NCBI RefSeq assembly: GCF_029026145.1
Contig: NZ_CP119078.1
Location: 2,169,036-2,233,035, forward strand
Length of the DNA: 64,000 bases
Reading direction: 5' to 3'
From: Legionella cardiaca
GTDB lineage: Bacteria > Pseudomonadota > Gammaproteobacteria > Legionellales > Legionellaceae
The position numbers were made by a program, and so were the translations under genes. Position 1 is the stretch's first letter. Every line of letters begins with the position of its first letter. Of the stretch, positions 19,058-29,038 are shown piece by piece. A model generated the notes under the pieces. It did no database searches and was not told the DNA's origin. It saw only the letters and a list, made by a program, of their open reading frames with translations.

Positions 19058-20347
19058 TTATACTAGCAAAAAGCGGAAATTTTTTTGAATCTCTGTAAGA
19101 CTAAATTTATTCAAGAATAGAGAAAAGCTCATCCATGCGCTCAATGCTGCCAGATCACGAAATGGAGGTGGCAAATAAATCGGTGGTGCTAAAATCCCTC
19201 TCTCTTTTAATTCACCCAGTAAAGGCAAATCATCAAGAACTAGCTTGCCAGTAAATAGAAGAGGAATTGAATCAATACGACGCTGGCTAATTGCAAAGCG
19301 CATGTAATTATAAATCAGCAAAAATCCCTTAGCATAGGATAAATCTTTCGTGAAGGGTCCTCCTTCGGGAGTACTCCCTCTAAACACGCGAACGGTATGA
19401 TTATAGCTATCATCTTCTGTTAAACCACACTCGATGAAGTAGCGATAAATATCGATAAAATTTGCTCCTTGTCTGACTTTATCGAGAGCAATAACGCGAT
19501 TGGTAATTTTACGCACACGTGAGGGGTACGATGAGAAAGTAACTATCTCTGTAATTACTGCAAGCCCTTCTTGCAGCACACTGCTTGAAGGAGAGCCCTT
19601 TGATAGAAAAAAGCAATAAGGCTGCATGGCCCCATTTAATGTAGTACCTACATGAACCCAACCTTCATGGACTTCGAGATATTTTAAATCACGATCACTA
19701 AACATGGCTTGCTGGCTTAGCTTAATTGAATCAGCTCCTGCAGAAGCATCAGCCACCATATCATCGCTCACCATAACGGTAACTTTACCCGGATGTTGAT
19801 CAAAAAATTGGCTAAGACGCTCTTGCAATAACTCTTGTGCCATCTGCGGGGTATAACGTTTTATATCCGCATCTGATTTTAGTTGTACTTCCAATGCCGT
19901 TAATACATCAAATAACAAAGTTCCTAACTCGGACAATCGAGGACCACCAGAATAAAAGGCATCATGAGGACTACCATAAAGCTCCATTGCCAGTTCACAA
20001 AAAGCCGCTGTACCACGAGAATCCAGCATTTGCACGGCCCGGGTATATTCTTCACACTGCCTTTTAATTAAACGAGTAACAGGTGAGTATTGCCCAAGCT
20101 GATTTTGAGCATCACGCAAAATTAAACGAAATTCATCCTGTTTTTCATTTGCATCAAAAGGCAAAGGCTTTTTAAGATAATAATCTCTATCAATTTTGGG
20201 TAAGGATTGTGCTTTCTTAGCAAAAAAATCTTGCTTTATTGAATCATCCCACTTAATGCTGTCCAAAATACGTATTGTCCTTTGTGCTTCGACCATGCGC
20301 GTAGACAATTCCTGGATAACAATTAACTCGTCTGATTCGATTTCCAT
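19058..20347 (-). CDS. QEGLA-motif protein (DUF1704), putative zinc metalloprotease
   Basis: 429-residue member of the family named for its QEGLA motif and annotated in bacteria as flavohemoglobin expression-modulating. HEGWVH at 227-232 has an HExxxH pattern, and QEGLA at 259-263 can provide the third ligand Glu260, so a zinc gluzincin-type active site is likely. The same domain is found in the animal tubulin-tyrosine carboxypeptidase MATCAP. No signal peptide or membrane segment is seen. Bacterial substrates are unknown. The gene is separate from dapA but on the same strand, with a short lipoprotein between. Confidence 0.8.
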   Translation of the reverse strand: MEIESDELIVIQELSTRMVEAQRTIRILDSIKWDDSIKQDFFAKKAQSLPKIDRDYYLKKPLPFDANEKQDEFRLILRDAQNQLGQYSPVTRLIKRQCEEYTRAVQMLDSRGTAAFCELAMELYGSPHDAFYSGGPRLSELGTLLFDVLTALEVQLKSDADIKRYTPQMAQELLQERLSQFFDQHPGKVTVMVSDDMVADASAGADSIKLSQQAMFSDRDLKYLEVHEGWVHVGTTLNGAMQPYCFFLSKGSPSSSVLQEGLAVITEIVTFSSYPSRVRKITNRVIALDKVRQGANFIDIYRYFIECGLTEDDSYNHTVRVFRGSTPEGGPFTKDLSYAKGFLLIYNYMRFAISQRRIDSIPLLFTGKLVLDDLPLLGELKERGILAPPIYLPPPFRDLAALSAWMSFSLFLNKFSLTEIQKNFRFLLV

Positions 20348-20367
20348 AACATCAACCTTTAATTTTT

Positions 20368-20604
20368 TTATGTAGCTTGCTCTTTAATTGCAGGATCCGC
20401 AGGCGGTGCAATGCTTACTCGTGCATTTTGATTTTGCGGAGGCAAATCATAAAAATGACTAATATTACTATCGGTTAATGGAGGAGGCACCATCACCATT
20501 GGGCCATTTTTACTTCGTAAATATTGAGACTCCCCATTACTGGCATAATTTGAACATGCAGATAGAAGAGACATCGAAAGAATTATAAAACCAAATTTTT
20601 TCAC
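20368..20604 (-). CDS. Short lipoprotein resembling the BamC N-terminal segment
   Basis: 78-residue lipoprotein with signal peptide and lipobox LLSAC (Cys17). After the anchor, Tyr-Leu-Arg, a Gly, VPPPLT, FYDLP and the terminal Ala-Pro-Pro pattern recall the unstructured N-terminal region of BamC (NlpB), which contacts BamD in the outer-membrane assembly machine. bamC is classically just downstream of dapA, as here (16-base gap). The two C-terminal helix-grip domains of BamC are absent, so this is either a natural short form or a remnant. Confidence 0.7.
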   Translation of the reverse strand: MKKFGFIILSMSLLSACSNYASNGESQYLRSKNGPMVMVPPPLTDSNISHFYDLPPQNQNARVSIAPPADPAIKEQAT

Positions 20605-20619
20605 AACAATTTTACCTCA

Positions 20620-21489
20620 TTAAATAAGCTGCAAGTTTCGTAAGGCTTGCTCTAATGACTGATGATGTTCAGCAGATAACGATGTTAATGGTAATCGTAG
20701 TTCATCCTGCATTAAACCCATTTTACTTAAAGCCCATTTTACTGGAATAGGATTTGACTCTACGAATAATAATTCATGTAGTGGCATTAATTGCTCATTA
20801 ATGCGTAAGCAACCCGCATGATCATCATCAAATGCAGCGTCTGATAACTTTGCCATTTGTCTGGCCGCCACGTTTGCAGTAACAGAGATAACTCCTTTCG
20901 CTCCAGCTAAAAGCCATTGAGCTGCTGTTAAATCATCACCACTATAAACATCAATACCATCGCATAGACGCAAAATTTGCTGCAACCGAGTCATTTGCCC
21001 TGTGGCTTCTTTAATACCAATGATATTTGAAATCTTCGCAAGTCGGGCAACAGTTTCAGGCATTAAATCACAGGCAGTACGACTTGGTACATTATACAAG
21101 ATTATGGGGATCGCAACTGACTGGGCAATATGGCTATAGTGTTGATAAAGCCCTTCTTGAGTCGGTTTAATATAGGCTGGCGTCATAATGAGTGCTGCAT
21201 GAGCACCACATTCCATTGCTTCCTGGGTTAAAGCGATACATTCTTTTGTTGAATTTACTGCAGTTCCTGCAATCACAGGAATTCGTTCGTGAGCTTGTTC
21301 AATAACTGTTCTAATTACTAACAATTTTTCTTGATGAGAGAGTGTTCCTGCTTCACCGGTAGTTCCAGCAGCAACAATCGCGTGTGTTCCGGCAGAAATA
21401 TGAAATTCAACTAACTCGCGCAAGCACTTAAGGTCAACCGTATCATCCTTCATTGGTGTAGCTAAGGCTACAATACTACCACGAAACAT
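20620..21489 (-). CDS. dapA: 4-hydroxy-tetrahydrodipicolinate synthase
   Basis: Condenses pyruvate with aspartate semialdehyde in lysine and diaminopimelate synthesis. The TIM-barrel enzyme has [12 protein letters not shown] (substrate carboxylate loop), YNVPSRT with the proton-relay Tyr, and IGIKEATG carrying the Schiff-base Lys. At 289 residues it is normal length. It lies directly upstream of the BamC-like gene. Confidence 0.95.
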   Translation of the reverse strand: MFRGSIVALATPMKDDTVDLKCLRELVEFHISAGTHAIVAAGTTGEAGTLSHQEKLLVIRTVIEQAHERIPVIAGTAVNSTKECIALTQEAMECGAHAALIMTPAYIKPTQEGLYQHYSHIAQSVAIPIILYNVPSRTACDLMPETVARLAKISNIIGIKEATGQMTRLQQILRLCDGIDVYSGDDLTAAQWLLAGAKGVISVTANVAARQMAKLSDAAFDDDHAGCLRINEQLMPLHELLFVESNPIPVKWALSKMGLMQDELRLPLTSLSAEHHQSLEQALRNLQLI

Positions 21490-21667
21490 AGCGGCCTCTT
21501 TTTCTTAATTAATTTGCCAATACTACTAATTTCTCAAGCGCAAAGGAAGAAACTTAATGCTATTCCTAAAAATTTTAAATCAACGTATCCAACCTATTTT
21601 TATCAAAGCAAATCTCTACCCATCACTCTTAGCAGAATCTTTCAGCAACTATCCAAGTAATCAGCAA

Positions 21668-21877
21668 TTAAAAGAGTGCCTTTTCAATTTGATTCTTAGC
21701 AAGCTCCATGGCTTCTATTTCTGCTTCCCTGGGAGTAGGAAAAGTTTTTCCTACTGATTTTTTTATTATATAGGTATATTGATCATGATGGACAATGAGT
21801 TGATATTCTCCCGCATACTTGCCATTACGCTTACGAGAAGAACATTCAAAATCAATTCCATGATATGTTCCTTTCAT
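21668..21877 (-). CDS. Small hypothetical protein, 69 aa
   Basis: Not recognised, but it looks coding: the strand pattern GTYHGIDFECSSRKRNG then GEYQLIVHHDQYTYIIKK, followed by a predicted helix REAEIEAMELAKNQIEKAL, gives a compact beta-then-alpha fold like small DNA- or nucleotide-related domains. AGGGAA lies before the ATG. The opposite-strand frame over the same bases has no such pattern. Confidence 0.6.
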   Translation of the reverse strand: MKGTYHGIDFECSSRKRNGKYAGEYQLIVHHDQYTYIIKKSVGKTFPTPREAEIEAMELAKNQIEKALF

Positions 21878-22039
21878 GCGAATTCCCTATCTAGTTTATC
21901 TGCTTCCATTCTTTTTAAGTATAGACAAACTCTTTCATTATTTTTAATCACTTCATCATGAAAAATTTGCCCTTTACTTTATTCACCCTATAAAAAACTG
22001 TAAGCTCAAATTAATATTTATTTATCCTAAGCAAGTTCT

Positions 22040-23296
22040 ATGTCTATGAAATTTGATACTTTTGTATTAGGTGGCGGAATTATTGGTGTTTCAGTTGCAA
22101 CGCATCTCCAAATGCGCGGACACTCGGTTGCGCTCGTCGATCTAAAAGCCCCTGGAAGTGAAACTTCTTTTGGTAATGCTGGATTAATTCAGCGAGAGGG
22201 CGTATATCCTTACGCATTCCCCAGGGATGTTAGCTCTCTAATCAAATATGCTTTCAATCGCTCACCAGACGCCAGATATCATCTAAAATCAATCTTCAAA
22301 CTTGCTCCTTTTCTCTGGAAATATTGGTTCAATTCCCATCCATCGCGCCATGAAACGATCGCCTCCTCTTATTCAACACTAATTGAACATAGTGTTAGTG
22401 AACATCATCGACTAGCTGATGCAGCAGAAGTAAGACATCTATTTCGTCAAGGAGGATGGCTTAAAGTTTTCAGAACCACAAAAAAACAAGATATAGAGAC
22501 ACGCTTCGCAGAAAAATGCCAGGCCGAGTATGGAATTAAATTTGACGCCCTCGATATAACTTCACTTCGTCAACTTGAACCTGACCTTGATCATTCGCTT
22601 ATAGGTGCACTTCGTTATACTGAAGCAGAATCTGTCAGTGACCCTTGTGCCCTCGTTAGAGGCTATGCCAACTACTTTGAACGCCTTGGTGGTCGTTTTT
22701 TCTTTGGTAACGCAAATACCTTAGCAACAGGATGGACGCTTAAGACAGAGGAAGGTGACATTAAAGCGAATTCTGCGGTTATTACCTTAGGTCCCTGGGC
22801 GGATGTGCTAAGCAAAAAACTTGGCTATCGTTTTCCATTAGCGGTTAAGCGCGGATACCATATGCACTATAATACAAAGCCAAATGCAAGACTTGTTCAT
22901 CCAGTGCTCGATATTGAAAATGGTTACGTCCTGGCACCAATGGTGCGTGGAATCCGCTTAACAACAGGCGCTGAATTCGCCCATCGCGATTCACGAAAAA
23001 CACCTGTACAGCTTAATTCAGTGGAACCTCTGGCACGTAAACTTTTTCCAATTACAAAGCGCCTTGAAGAAACTCCCTGGATGGGGTGCCGTCCTTGTAC
23101 ACCAGATATGCTTCCTATTATAGGCCAGGCTCCTCGTCATGATGGACTTTGGTTTGCGTTGGGTCACGCTCATCACGGTTTAACTTTAGGTCCAGTTACC
23201 GGTCGCCTGCTTGCGGAAATGATAACTGGGGATAACGTAATAACTAACCCGTTACCCTTTAGTGCGAGTCGTTTTAGTGGCAACTATGCAAGGTAA
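22040..23296 (+). CDS. FAD-dependent D-amino-acid dehydrogenase-type oxidoreductase
   Basis: 418-residue DAO-family flavoprotein. GGGIIGVSVATHL (11-23) is the FAD-binding dinucleotide fold, ETSFGNAGLIQ is the DadA-like signature, and the C-terminus has a second FAD-contact segment (ALGHAHHGLTLGP). It probably oxidatively deaminates D-amino acids or a related amine at the inner membrane. It is convergent with the large biosynthetic gene that follows. Confidence 0.85.
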   Translation: MSMKFDTFVLGGGIIGVSVATHLQMRGHSVALVDLKAPGSETSFGNAGLIQREGVYPYAFPRDVSSLIKYAFNRSPDARYHLKSIFKLAPFLWKYWFNSHPSRHETIASSYSTLIEHSVSEHHRLADAAEVRHLFRQGGWLKVFRTTKKQDIETRFAEKCQAEYGIKFDALDITSLRQLEPDLDHSLIGALRYTEAESVSDPCALVRGYANYFERLGGRFFFGNANTLATGWTLKTEEGDIKANSAVITLGPWADVLSKKLGYRFPLAVKRGYHMHYNTKPNARLVHPVLDIENGYVLAPMVRGIRLTTGAEFAHRDSRKTPVQLNSVEPLARKLFPITKRLEETPWMGCRPCTPDMLPIIGQAPRHDGLWFALGHAHHGLTLGPVTGRLLAEMITGDNVITNPLPFSASRFSGNYAR

Positions 23297-23312
23297 ACAA
23301 CATAGAGGAGCC

Positions 23313-26300
23313 TCAGACCTCAACTTCGGTCAAAATTTCGAGCACCATATCTTTAATTAAATTAATTAAATCGAGCTCATATTCCTCACCAAGCGCTGTT
23401 GTTTGGAAAAATATTGTCTTAGCCTTGTTTGAGTTCATAACTTTTTCTTTTAAGTTAATGATTAAATCAGAGTTCATTAACTCTTTGCTTCCAATAAGAC
23501 CAATCTTAAATAGAGAATTATCATGGTCAACAATACGCTCGATAGCCAATTTCAATCGCAACAAAATTTTCTCTTTTTTCTCCGGACTATCCTTAATAAT
23601 TTCATTAATATTAATAATCGAAATATTTGATTTATTGCCCCCTAAATTCCCCAATGAAAGCAGGATATTTTCATTATTTACTCTTCTTATTTTTAATAAA
23701 TTATCCTTTAAATTAATTAATAGTTTAAGGCAATCATCAATAATACTACTTTCAATATTCGTTTTCACTTCAATTGATTTTTCTTGCATTAATTTTGAGT
23801 GGTTATGTAATAATTTATTAGCAGAAAAAATCAGATATAAATCACGATTAATTATTCTAGGATTCGCTAATAGTTTATTTAGCATCTTACTGAAGCAGAA
23901 ACTGATTTGAGAAATAACTTCTTGATCGAACATTTCGTCAACATAATTAATGAACATATTCCACTGTGAGTCCTTATCTATAGTGTAATAAATCATTAAA
24001 TCAAGCCCCATATTTGTTGAGCCAATATTGTTCAATTGCAAGTGGGCCGATGAATCTTCTCCTAAGTAACCAATAACAATGGGTAGATTAAAATAATTAT
24101 GAGTTATGCCCATTTCAGTTATCACTTTTTCAACAGGAAAATAGTTAGCTTGAGCATCGATAAACTCTTGCTGAAGAGAGTGGCATAACTCTTTAAAATG
24201 TAAATTCCAGTCTATTAAAGGACAGATTAGTAAGTTGTTTACAAACAATCCTTGAGCACGACCTCCTAAATGCTTTTGGCGCTTGTTTAAAGGAATCAAT
24301 AGTTGAATCTTTTCATTGGCGGATAATGCATTTAATATTAAGCTCATTAATCCCATGCATATTATAAATCCCGTCGTATGATAAGTACTTGTTAAAGCCA
24401 TCATTGCCTCTTTAGTACATAATGATATTTTTTTAGTAGCAAAAATTTCAGTCCGTTTAGCATCTTTTTGCTGAAGCTTAAGATAGTTCAAACCTTCCAG
24501 TTTTTTTGTCCATATTTCTTTTATTTTCTTGCTAAAGTTTTCGCCATACTCCATTTTTTGTTCGTTATTAAATATCACTTGGCAATAATTTTCTTTTATT
24601 TTGTTATCAGGATATTGGAGCTCTTGTTGAGCCATTAGCATTGAGCTCAGATCTGAGATAATATGATTTGCTATATAGAGAACTTCATGCTCTCCTGTTT
24701 TATATTCAAAAATTACCACCTTGAATAATAAGTCTTTCGTTAAATCAATTGGTTTTAAAACTTCATTCCTTATTAATGTATTTCTCGAATCTTTAGCATC
24801 TACTTTAATCCAACGAATATATTCATCATAATTTGAAAGCGTTGTATAAACAAACTTGAAAGTATCCTTTTTTTTGAAAAATTTTATTCTCAATGTGTCA
24901 TTATTATCAATAAAATTAATAATGTTCTTTAAAACTTCCTCGCGTTTGATATCACTTCCGAACAATACGGAAGAGAATAAATTATACTTCGATAGTTCAG
25001 CATTAATGGAGTAATGGTTTAAGATAGCCTCTTGCAAGACAGAGCATTCATGTTCCTTCTCTTCCTCAGAAAAATCATCGTAATTCTTGGCAGATTTTTT
25101 TTGAATTGATGTCAGTTCAATTTTCTTTAATAAAAGGTTGACTAGTTTATCAATCTTATGGTTGGAATATAATTCCCCCATAGTGATAATAATTTGCAAT
25201 TTATTCTGTAATTTATCGGCTAGCTGCGCTGCATTTAATGAATCTATTCCTAATTCAAATAGGCTAGTCTGGTCATCCATGGTAGCTAAATCAGGTAAAT
25301 TTAAAATGTCTGCAACTAAATTTTTAACTTTCTCGATAAGCAGTATTTTTCGATTATCAGGCTCATCCAAAATATTAAGTAGCCAGTTTTGATCAGCAGC
25401 CCCTACCTCCGTTATTGGAGCGCGATGACAATAAAGATATTTAATCTGATTATTTTCAATCAATTCTGCACATTTTTTACGTTGTAATTTACCACTGGTT
25501 GTTTTAGGTATGGTTTTAGGTGGCGTTAAGTAAATGGCATTGGCAGTCAAATTAAAGCCTGATGAGATAGCTTTTTGCATATCCGCCACGATCTCGGGAT
25601 AGGCCTCAGCCGGTGTATTCTTTTTCAAATCAGCAACTAAAACCAATTGCTCAGTAACCGCTGTTTTTTCAGAAAAGGCAATTACACATCCTTTTTGAAT
25701 ATGGGGGTTTGCAGACATCGCTGCAAATTCAAAATCGTGAGGATAATAGTTTTGACCATTGATAATAATTAAATCCTTTATGCGACCACAAACGAAAAGC
25801 TCACCTTGATGGATAAAACCCAAATCTCCTGTCTTTAAATAATATTGGTTATCTTCATAATCTTTAATTTGGTTTTTAAATGTTTTCCTGGTTTCCGCTT
25901 CATTATTGTAATAGCCTTGGCCAATTGATGCCCCCTGTACCCAAATTTCACCAACTTCATCTTCCTGGCGGAGTGTATGCCCTTCTGGATCAACTATTTT
26001 GACATTTGTTTGCGGCACGCCCGAACTAATCAACTTCATTCCGGAGATCACATCGTCTATTAACTCGACTCTATTTTGGCTAAATGGATCGGGTTTAGCA
26101 TTAATTACTTTGACTTCTGATAAATACATTTTAGAAGATACCATGAGTGTTGCCTCAGCCAAGCCATAACAGGGATGAAGCACATTCCTTTTCAAGCCTG
26201 CTGATTTAAATTTTTCATAAAAAAAATCCATCGTTTTCATTGAAATAGGTTCGGCTCCATTTACAGCTACTTCTAGACAACTCAAATCAAGCTCGTGAAG

Positions 26301-27236
26301 AATGGAACTATCTGTCTTGCGAGCGCAAAGATCAAAGGAAAAATTGGGACCTGCTATGGTGTTACATTTATATTTAGAAACATTGAGCATCCACAGGAAA
26401 GGTTTTGTAATAAAATCAACTGGAGACATATGTGTTGCCGTGATATTGGCATACAGCGGCTCAATAATACAGCCAATCAATCCCATGTCATGATAGGGAG
26501 GAAGCCAGGAAAAAACATGACCGTCTTCCTGATGATTAACCGCTTTTTTCATGGTTTTCAAATTATCAAGTAGGTTGTTGTGTGTTAATACCACTCCTTT
26601 AGGGTTTCCTGTTGAACCTGAGGTGTATTGCAGAAAGGCGATGTCTTGTGGAGAACGTTGATCGGCTCGAGCCAGTTGTGCAGGATATTTTTTACGCTGT
26701 TCTGTCGACACAAGAGGGATATGCGCTTTTCTTAGCATATCAAATAAATTGATATAGGTTTCATTCAAGCCTGCCATCTTTTTAAATTTCGATGGCAGAA
26801 AGCGATTCGCAATTATTCCCTTCTTTAACGCTCCTGTCGTAGTTTTATCACATAGCACGAGACTTGGATTTGCATCTTGAATAATATGGAATAAGCGAAA
26901 AGCCATCTGAGTATTGGCTGGGGGGAAAACAGGAACCGCAATTGCACCGGCTCGTAAACATGCAAAAAATCCGATGATGTATTCCAAGCCAGGCTTTGCC
27001 GCCAAAATTACTCGATCCTGGGGTTTAATATACCCGCTGATAAGATTGGCTAACTTGTTGACTTCTAGGTAGAGCTCTTTTGAGGTCAGTGTCTTGGCAT
27101 GAATACCATCCTCTAAGAAGCGATAGGCGATTACATCAGGGAGATTTGTATTTCGAAAATCAAGAATTTCACATAAATTTTTATATTCAATAGATGAGCT
27201 TTTTTCATTAAAATGATGAGTATTCAAGATTAACAC
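23313..27236 (-). CDS. FAAL-ACP-condensation-like synthetase, 1307 aa
   Basis: Multidomain assembly-line protein. Residues 1-600 form a fatty acyl-AMP ligase with TSGSTGNPKG (205-214) and GRIKDLIIINGQNYYP. An acyl carrier domain follows, with LGIDSL and phosphopantetheine Ser666. Residues 730-1150 form a condensation-type domain whose active-site HHxxxDG reads NHIISDL (857-863): the second His and the Asp remain, the first His and the Gly do not. The last 150 residues are not recognised. The domains predict activation of a fatty acid and loading on the carrier; the altered motif questions standard amide formation. Its FAAL is nearly identical in two blocks to that of the gene at 29039. A 299-base gap separates it from the reductase gene. 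Confidence 0.85.
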   Translation of the reverse strand: MLILNTHHFNEKSSSIEYKNLCEILDFRNTNLPDVIAYRFLEDGIHAKTLTSKELYLEVNKLANLISGYIKPQDRVILAAKPGLEYIIGFFACLRAGAIAVPVFPPANTQMAFRLFHIIQDANPSLVLCDKTTTGALKKGIIANRFLPSKFKKMAGLNETYINLFDMLRKAHIPLVSTEQRKKYPAQLARADQRSPQDIAFLQYTSGSTGNPKGVVLTHNNLLDNLKTMKKAVNHQEDGHVFSWLPPYHDMGLIGCIIEPLYANITATHMSPVDFITKPFLWMLNVSKYKCNTIAGPNFSFDLCARKTDSSILHELDLSCLEVAVNGAEPISMKTMDFFYEKFKSAGLKRNVLHPCYGLAEATLMVSSKMYLSEVKVINAKPDPFSQNRVELIDDVISGMKLISSGVPQTNVKIVDPEGHTLRQEDEVGEIWVQGASIGQGYYNNEAETRKTFKNQIKDYEDNQYYLKTGDLGFIHQGELFVCGRIKDLIIINGQNYYPHDFEFAAMSANPHIQKGCVIAFSEKTAVTEQLVLVADLKKNTPAEAYPEIVADMQKAISSGFNLTANAIYLTPPKTIPKTTSGKLQRKKCAELIENNQIKYLYCHRAPITEVGAADQNWLLNILDEPDNRKILLIEKVKNLVADILNLPDLATMDDQTSLFELGIDSLNAAQLADKLQNKLQIIITMGELYSNHKIDKLVNLLLKKIELTSIQKKSAKNYDDFSEEEKEHECSVLQEAILNHYSINAELSKYNLFSSVLFGSDIKREEVLKNIINFIDNNDTLRIKFFKKKDTFKFVYTTLSNYDEYIRWIKVDAKDSRNTLIRNEVLKPIDLTKDLLFKVVIFEYKTGEHEVLYIANHIISDLSSMLMAQQELQYPDNKIKENYCQVIFNNEQKMEYGENFSKKIKEIWTKKLEGLNYLKLQQKDAKRTEIFATKKISLCTKEAMMALTSTYHTTGFIICMGLMSLILNALSANEKIQLLIPLNKRQKHLGGRAQGLFVNNLLICPLIDWNLHFKELCHSLQQEFIDAQANYFPVEKVITEMGITHNYFNLPIVIGYLGEDSSAHLQLNNIGSTNMGLDLMIYYTIDKDSQWNMFINYVDEMFDQEVISQISFCFSKMLNKLLANPRIINRDLYLIFSANKLLHNHSKLMQEKSIEVKTNIESSIIDDCLKLLINLKDNLLKIRRVNNENILLSLGNLGGNKSNISIININEIIKDSPEKKEKILLRLKLAIERIVDHDNSLFKIGLIGSKELMNSDLIINLKEKVMNSNKAKTIFFQTTALGEEYELDLINLIKDMVLEILTEVEV
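25391..25967. repeat. Near-identical FAAL DNA block 1, copy in the 1307-aa gene
   Basis: These 577 bases match 32224-32800 with four mismatches seen by eye (about 99%) and no gap. They encode residues 424-616, the C-terminal part of the ligase. Identity stops at both ends. Confidence 0.85.
26592..27187. repeat. Near-identical FAAL DNA block 2, copy in the 1307-aa gene
   Basis: These 596 bases match 33425-34020 with about eleven mismatches (about 98%) at the same offset of 6833. They encode residues 17-215, ending just past the TSGSTG motif. Confidence 0.85.
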
Positions 27237-27535
27237 CCCCTAACAAGCGTGTATCCCTATCTCATGGATATTTAAACATTCCTTGCTTAAATTATTCGCT
27301 TTGTGATGGATTCGCTCTTCGCTCGAGCTCCATACAAATCTCACACTGGCTCCGCGAGCTAAATTTGAATATCCCTATGAAATAATTAACTCACTCTACT
27401 TCGGACTAGGCCACTACTCCCTGGCGCCTAGTAATTGAATTAAAATCCAAAATCAGCCATTCTGATTATAGTGCAACATTTCTATTTTTTTACCACCAAA
27501 TCAATGGGAGATACCAATCCTCTTTAAAGATTAAT
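27237..27535. other. Gap inside the biosynthetic operon
   Basis: The 299 bases between the reductase and the 1307-aa gene contain a hairpin (ACTAGGC at about 27406 with GCCTAGT at about 27427) and no coding frame that I can support. The second synthetase may have its own promoter here, or the gap may be the scar of a rearrangement. Confidence 0.35.
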
Positions 27536-29035
27536 TTATTGCTTCATATGGGCTAATTTATAAATAATTAATAGCAATGTATTTCTAATATGAGGTATCT
27601 CAATCTTAGTTAACTTTTGGGTTGTTGTAGATTTAAAAACCGGAATATTTGCCATCATATTTTTTGATAAAAAATTACTAATAAATAAAGGAGCTAAATT
27701 TTTAAGATGAATATCGTTTGTCTCAGCAATGATCTGCATTGCCTTCTTAATATAATCTTCAGCAGAAAGTAGTTTAATTGATTGTGACTTGGGCAATTTA
27801 TTAATTAAATCTTTCGGGCTTAATTCTTCACCAGAAACAAGATGATATTTATTGCTTTCAGAAGGATGGTTGACGCACAAATCAACTATCGAGCGAGCAA
27901 CAAAATCCACCGGGACTACATCGACAATAGAATTTAAATTGACAAATCCGCCAATTTTCATAGATAACTTCATAAATAAAAAAGTTAAATCATCATCACT
28001 CATTACTTGCGATTTGGTATTTATCGTAATGCCACTTGGTCTGTATACTGATATTGGCAATCCTTTTTGTATACCTATCTCGCACATCTTTTCACAAACC
28101 CACTTGGTTTGAAAATAACCATTTGTAGGGGCCTCCGCAGGCAACCCCATGTTCTCATAAATTTCTACCTGTTTATCAAATTGACTATTAAATACACCTA
28201 TTGTGGAGACAAAATGTAGTGGTTTAATTTTACCAACAGAGGCAACTTTGATTAATTCATACAGACTTAGAACATTAGCATCACGCAAATTTTCATAAGG
28301 ATAGACAAAATTGACTACGGCCGCCGAATGAATAATTAAATCCATAGAGTGAGTTACATAAGCATAATCATCATCAGATAACCCTAATTTTTGTCTTGAT
28401 ATATCACCGCAAAGGCAATGAATTCTTTTTTCTTCCGCAGTACTAATATTAATTTTTTTCTCTTTTGCACAATGCATTAACCTGGCTTTTGCTTCATCTT
28501 TAGACGAACTGCGAATAATGCAAAAAATTTCGGCGTGGGTTTGAACAAGACATTCTTTCAGCAAATGCACTCCCAAGAAGCCAGAAGCACCGGTCAGCAA
28601 AATAGAGTGAATGTCATTAGTAAATGGTTTTGGGTTGTTTAATACAAGCTGCTCGACCAATTGGAGATCTTTTTGATAATCAAATTCGGCAGTTTTTTGT
28701 GAATTATTAGTTAATCTACCCTTCACTAATTGGGCTTGTGCTTCAATTGTTGTAGCCTTAAATAATTCAACCAAATCAAATTCAATATCATATTTAGCTT
28801 TAAATTTTGACAACATCAATACAGCTTGCAGTGAAGTACCGCCTAATGAGAAAAAGTTCGTGTGAACATCCATGTCTGCATCAGGAAATATTTCACGCCA
28901 CAAATTTGAAATATAGTGTTCGTATTCATCGTGAGTGACTATATTTTTTGTTTGATTTATCTTACTTTCTCGCACTGCCTTTAAAAGCTCGGCAGGAGTC
29001 ATTTTCTGCAATTCAAGAATTTTTTTATTATCCAT
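27536..29035 (-). CDS. PCP-thioester reductase protein, 499 aa
   Basis: Carrier plus reductive-release protein. The peptidyl carrier domain (about 35-108) has SLGGTSL with Ser68. A Rossmann reductase follows: TGASGFLG at 148-155 binds NAD(P)H, and Tyr307 with Lys311 (YFQTK) complete the SDR-type site. Such thioester reductase domains release carrier-bound acyl chains as aldehyde or alcohol. No adenylation domain precedes the carrier, so it must be loaded by a partner. Only three bases separate its start codon from the stop of the 1673-aa gene. Confidence 0.88.
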   Translation of the reverse strand: MDNKKILELQKMTPAELLKAVRESKINQTKNIVTHDEYEHYISNLWREIFPDADMDVHTNFFSLGGTSLQAVLMLSKFKAKYDIEFDLVELFKATTIEAQAQLVKGRLTNNSQKTAEFDYQKDLQLVEQLVLNNPKPFTNDIHSILLTGASGFLGVHLLKECLVQTHAEIFCIIRSSSKDEAKARLMHCAKEKKINISTAEEKRIHCLCGDISRQKLGLSDDDYAYVTHSMDLIIHSAAVVNFVYPYENLRDANVLSLYELIKVASVGKIKPLHFVSTIGVFNSQFDKQVEIYENMGLPAEAPTNGYFQTKWVCEKMCEIGIQKGLPISVYRPSGITINTKSQVMSDDDLTFLFMKLSMKIGGFVNLNSIVDVVPVDFVARSIVDLCVNHPSESNKYHLVSGEELSPKDLINKLPKSQSIKLLSAEDYIKKAMQIIAETNDIHLKNLAPLFISNFLSKNMMANIPVFKSTTTQKLTKIEIPHIRNTLLLIIYKLAHMKQ

Positions 29036-29038
29036 AAT

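Noticed and set aside
21557-21757. Plus-strand 66-residue frame
   Set aside because: It is antisense to the better supported 69-residue gene and reads as a chance frame.
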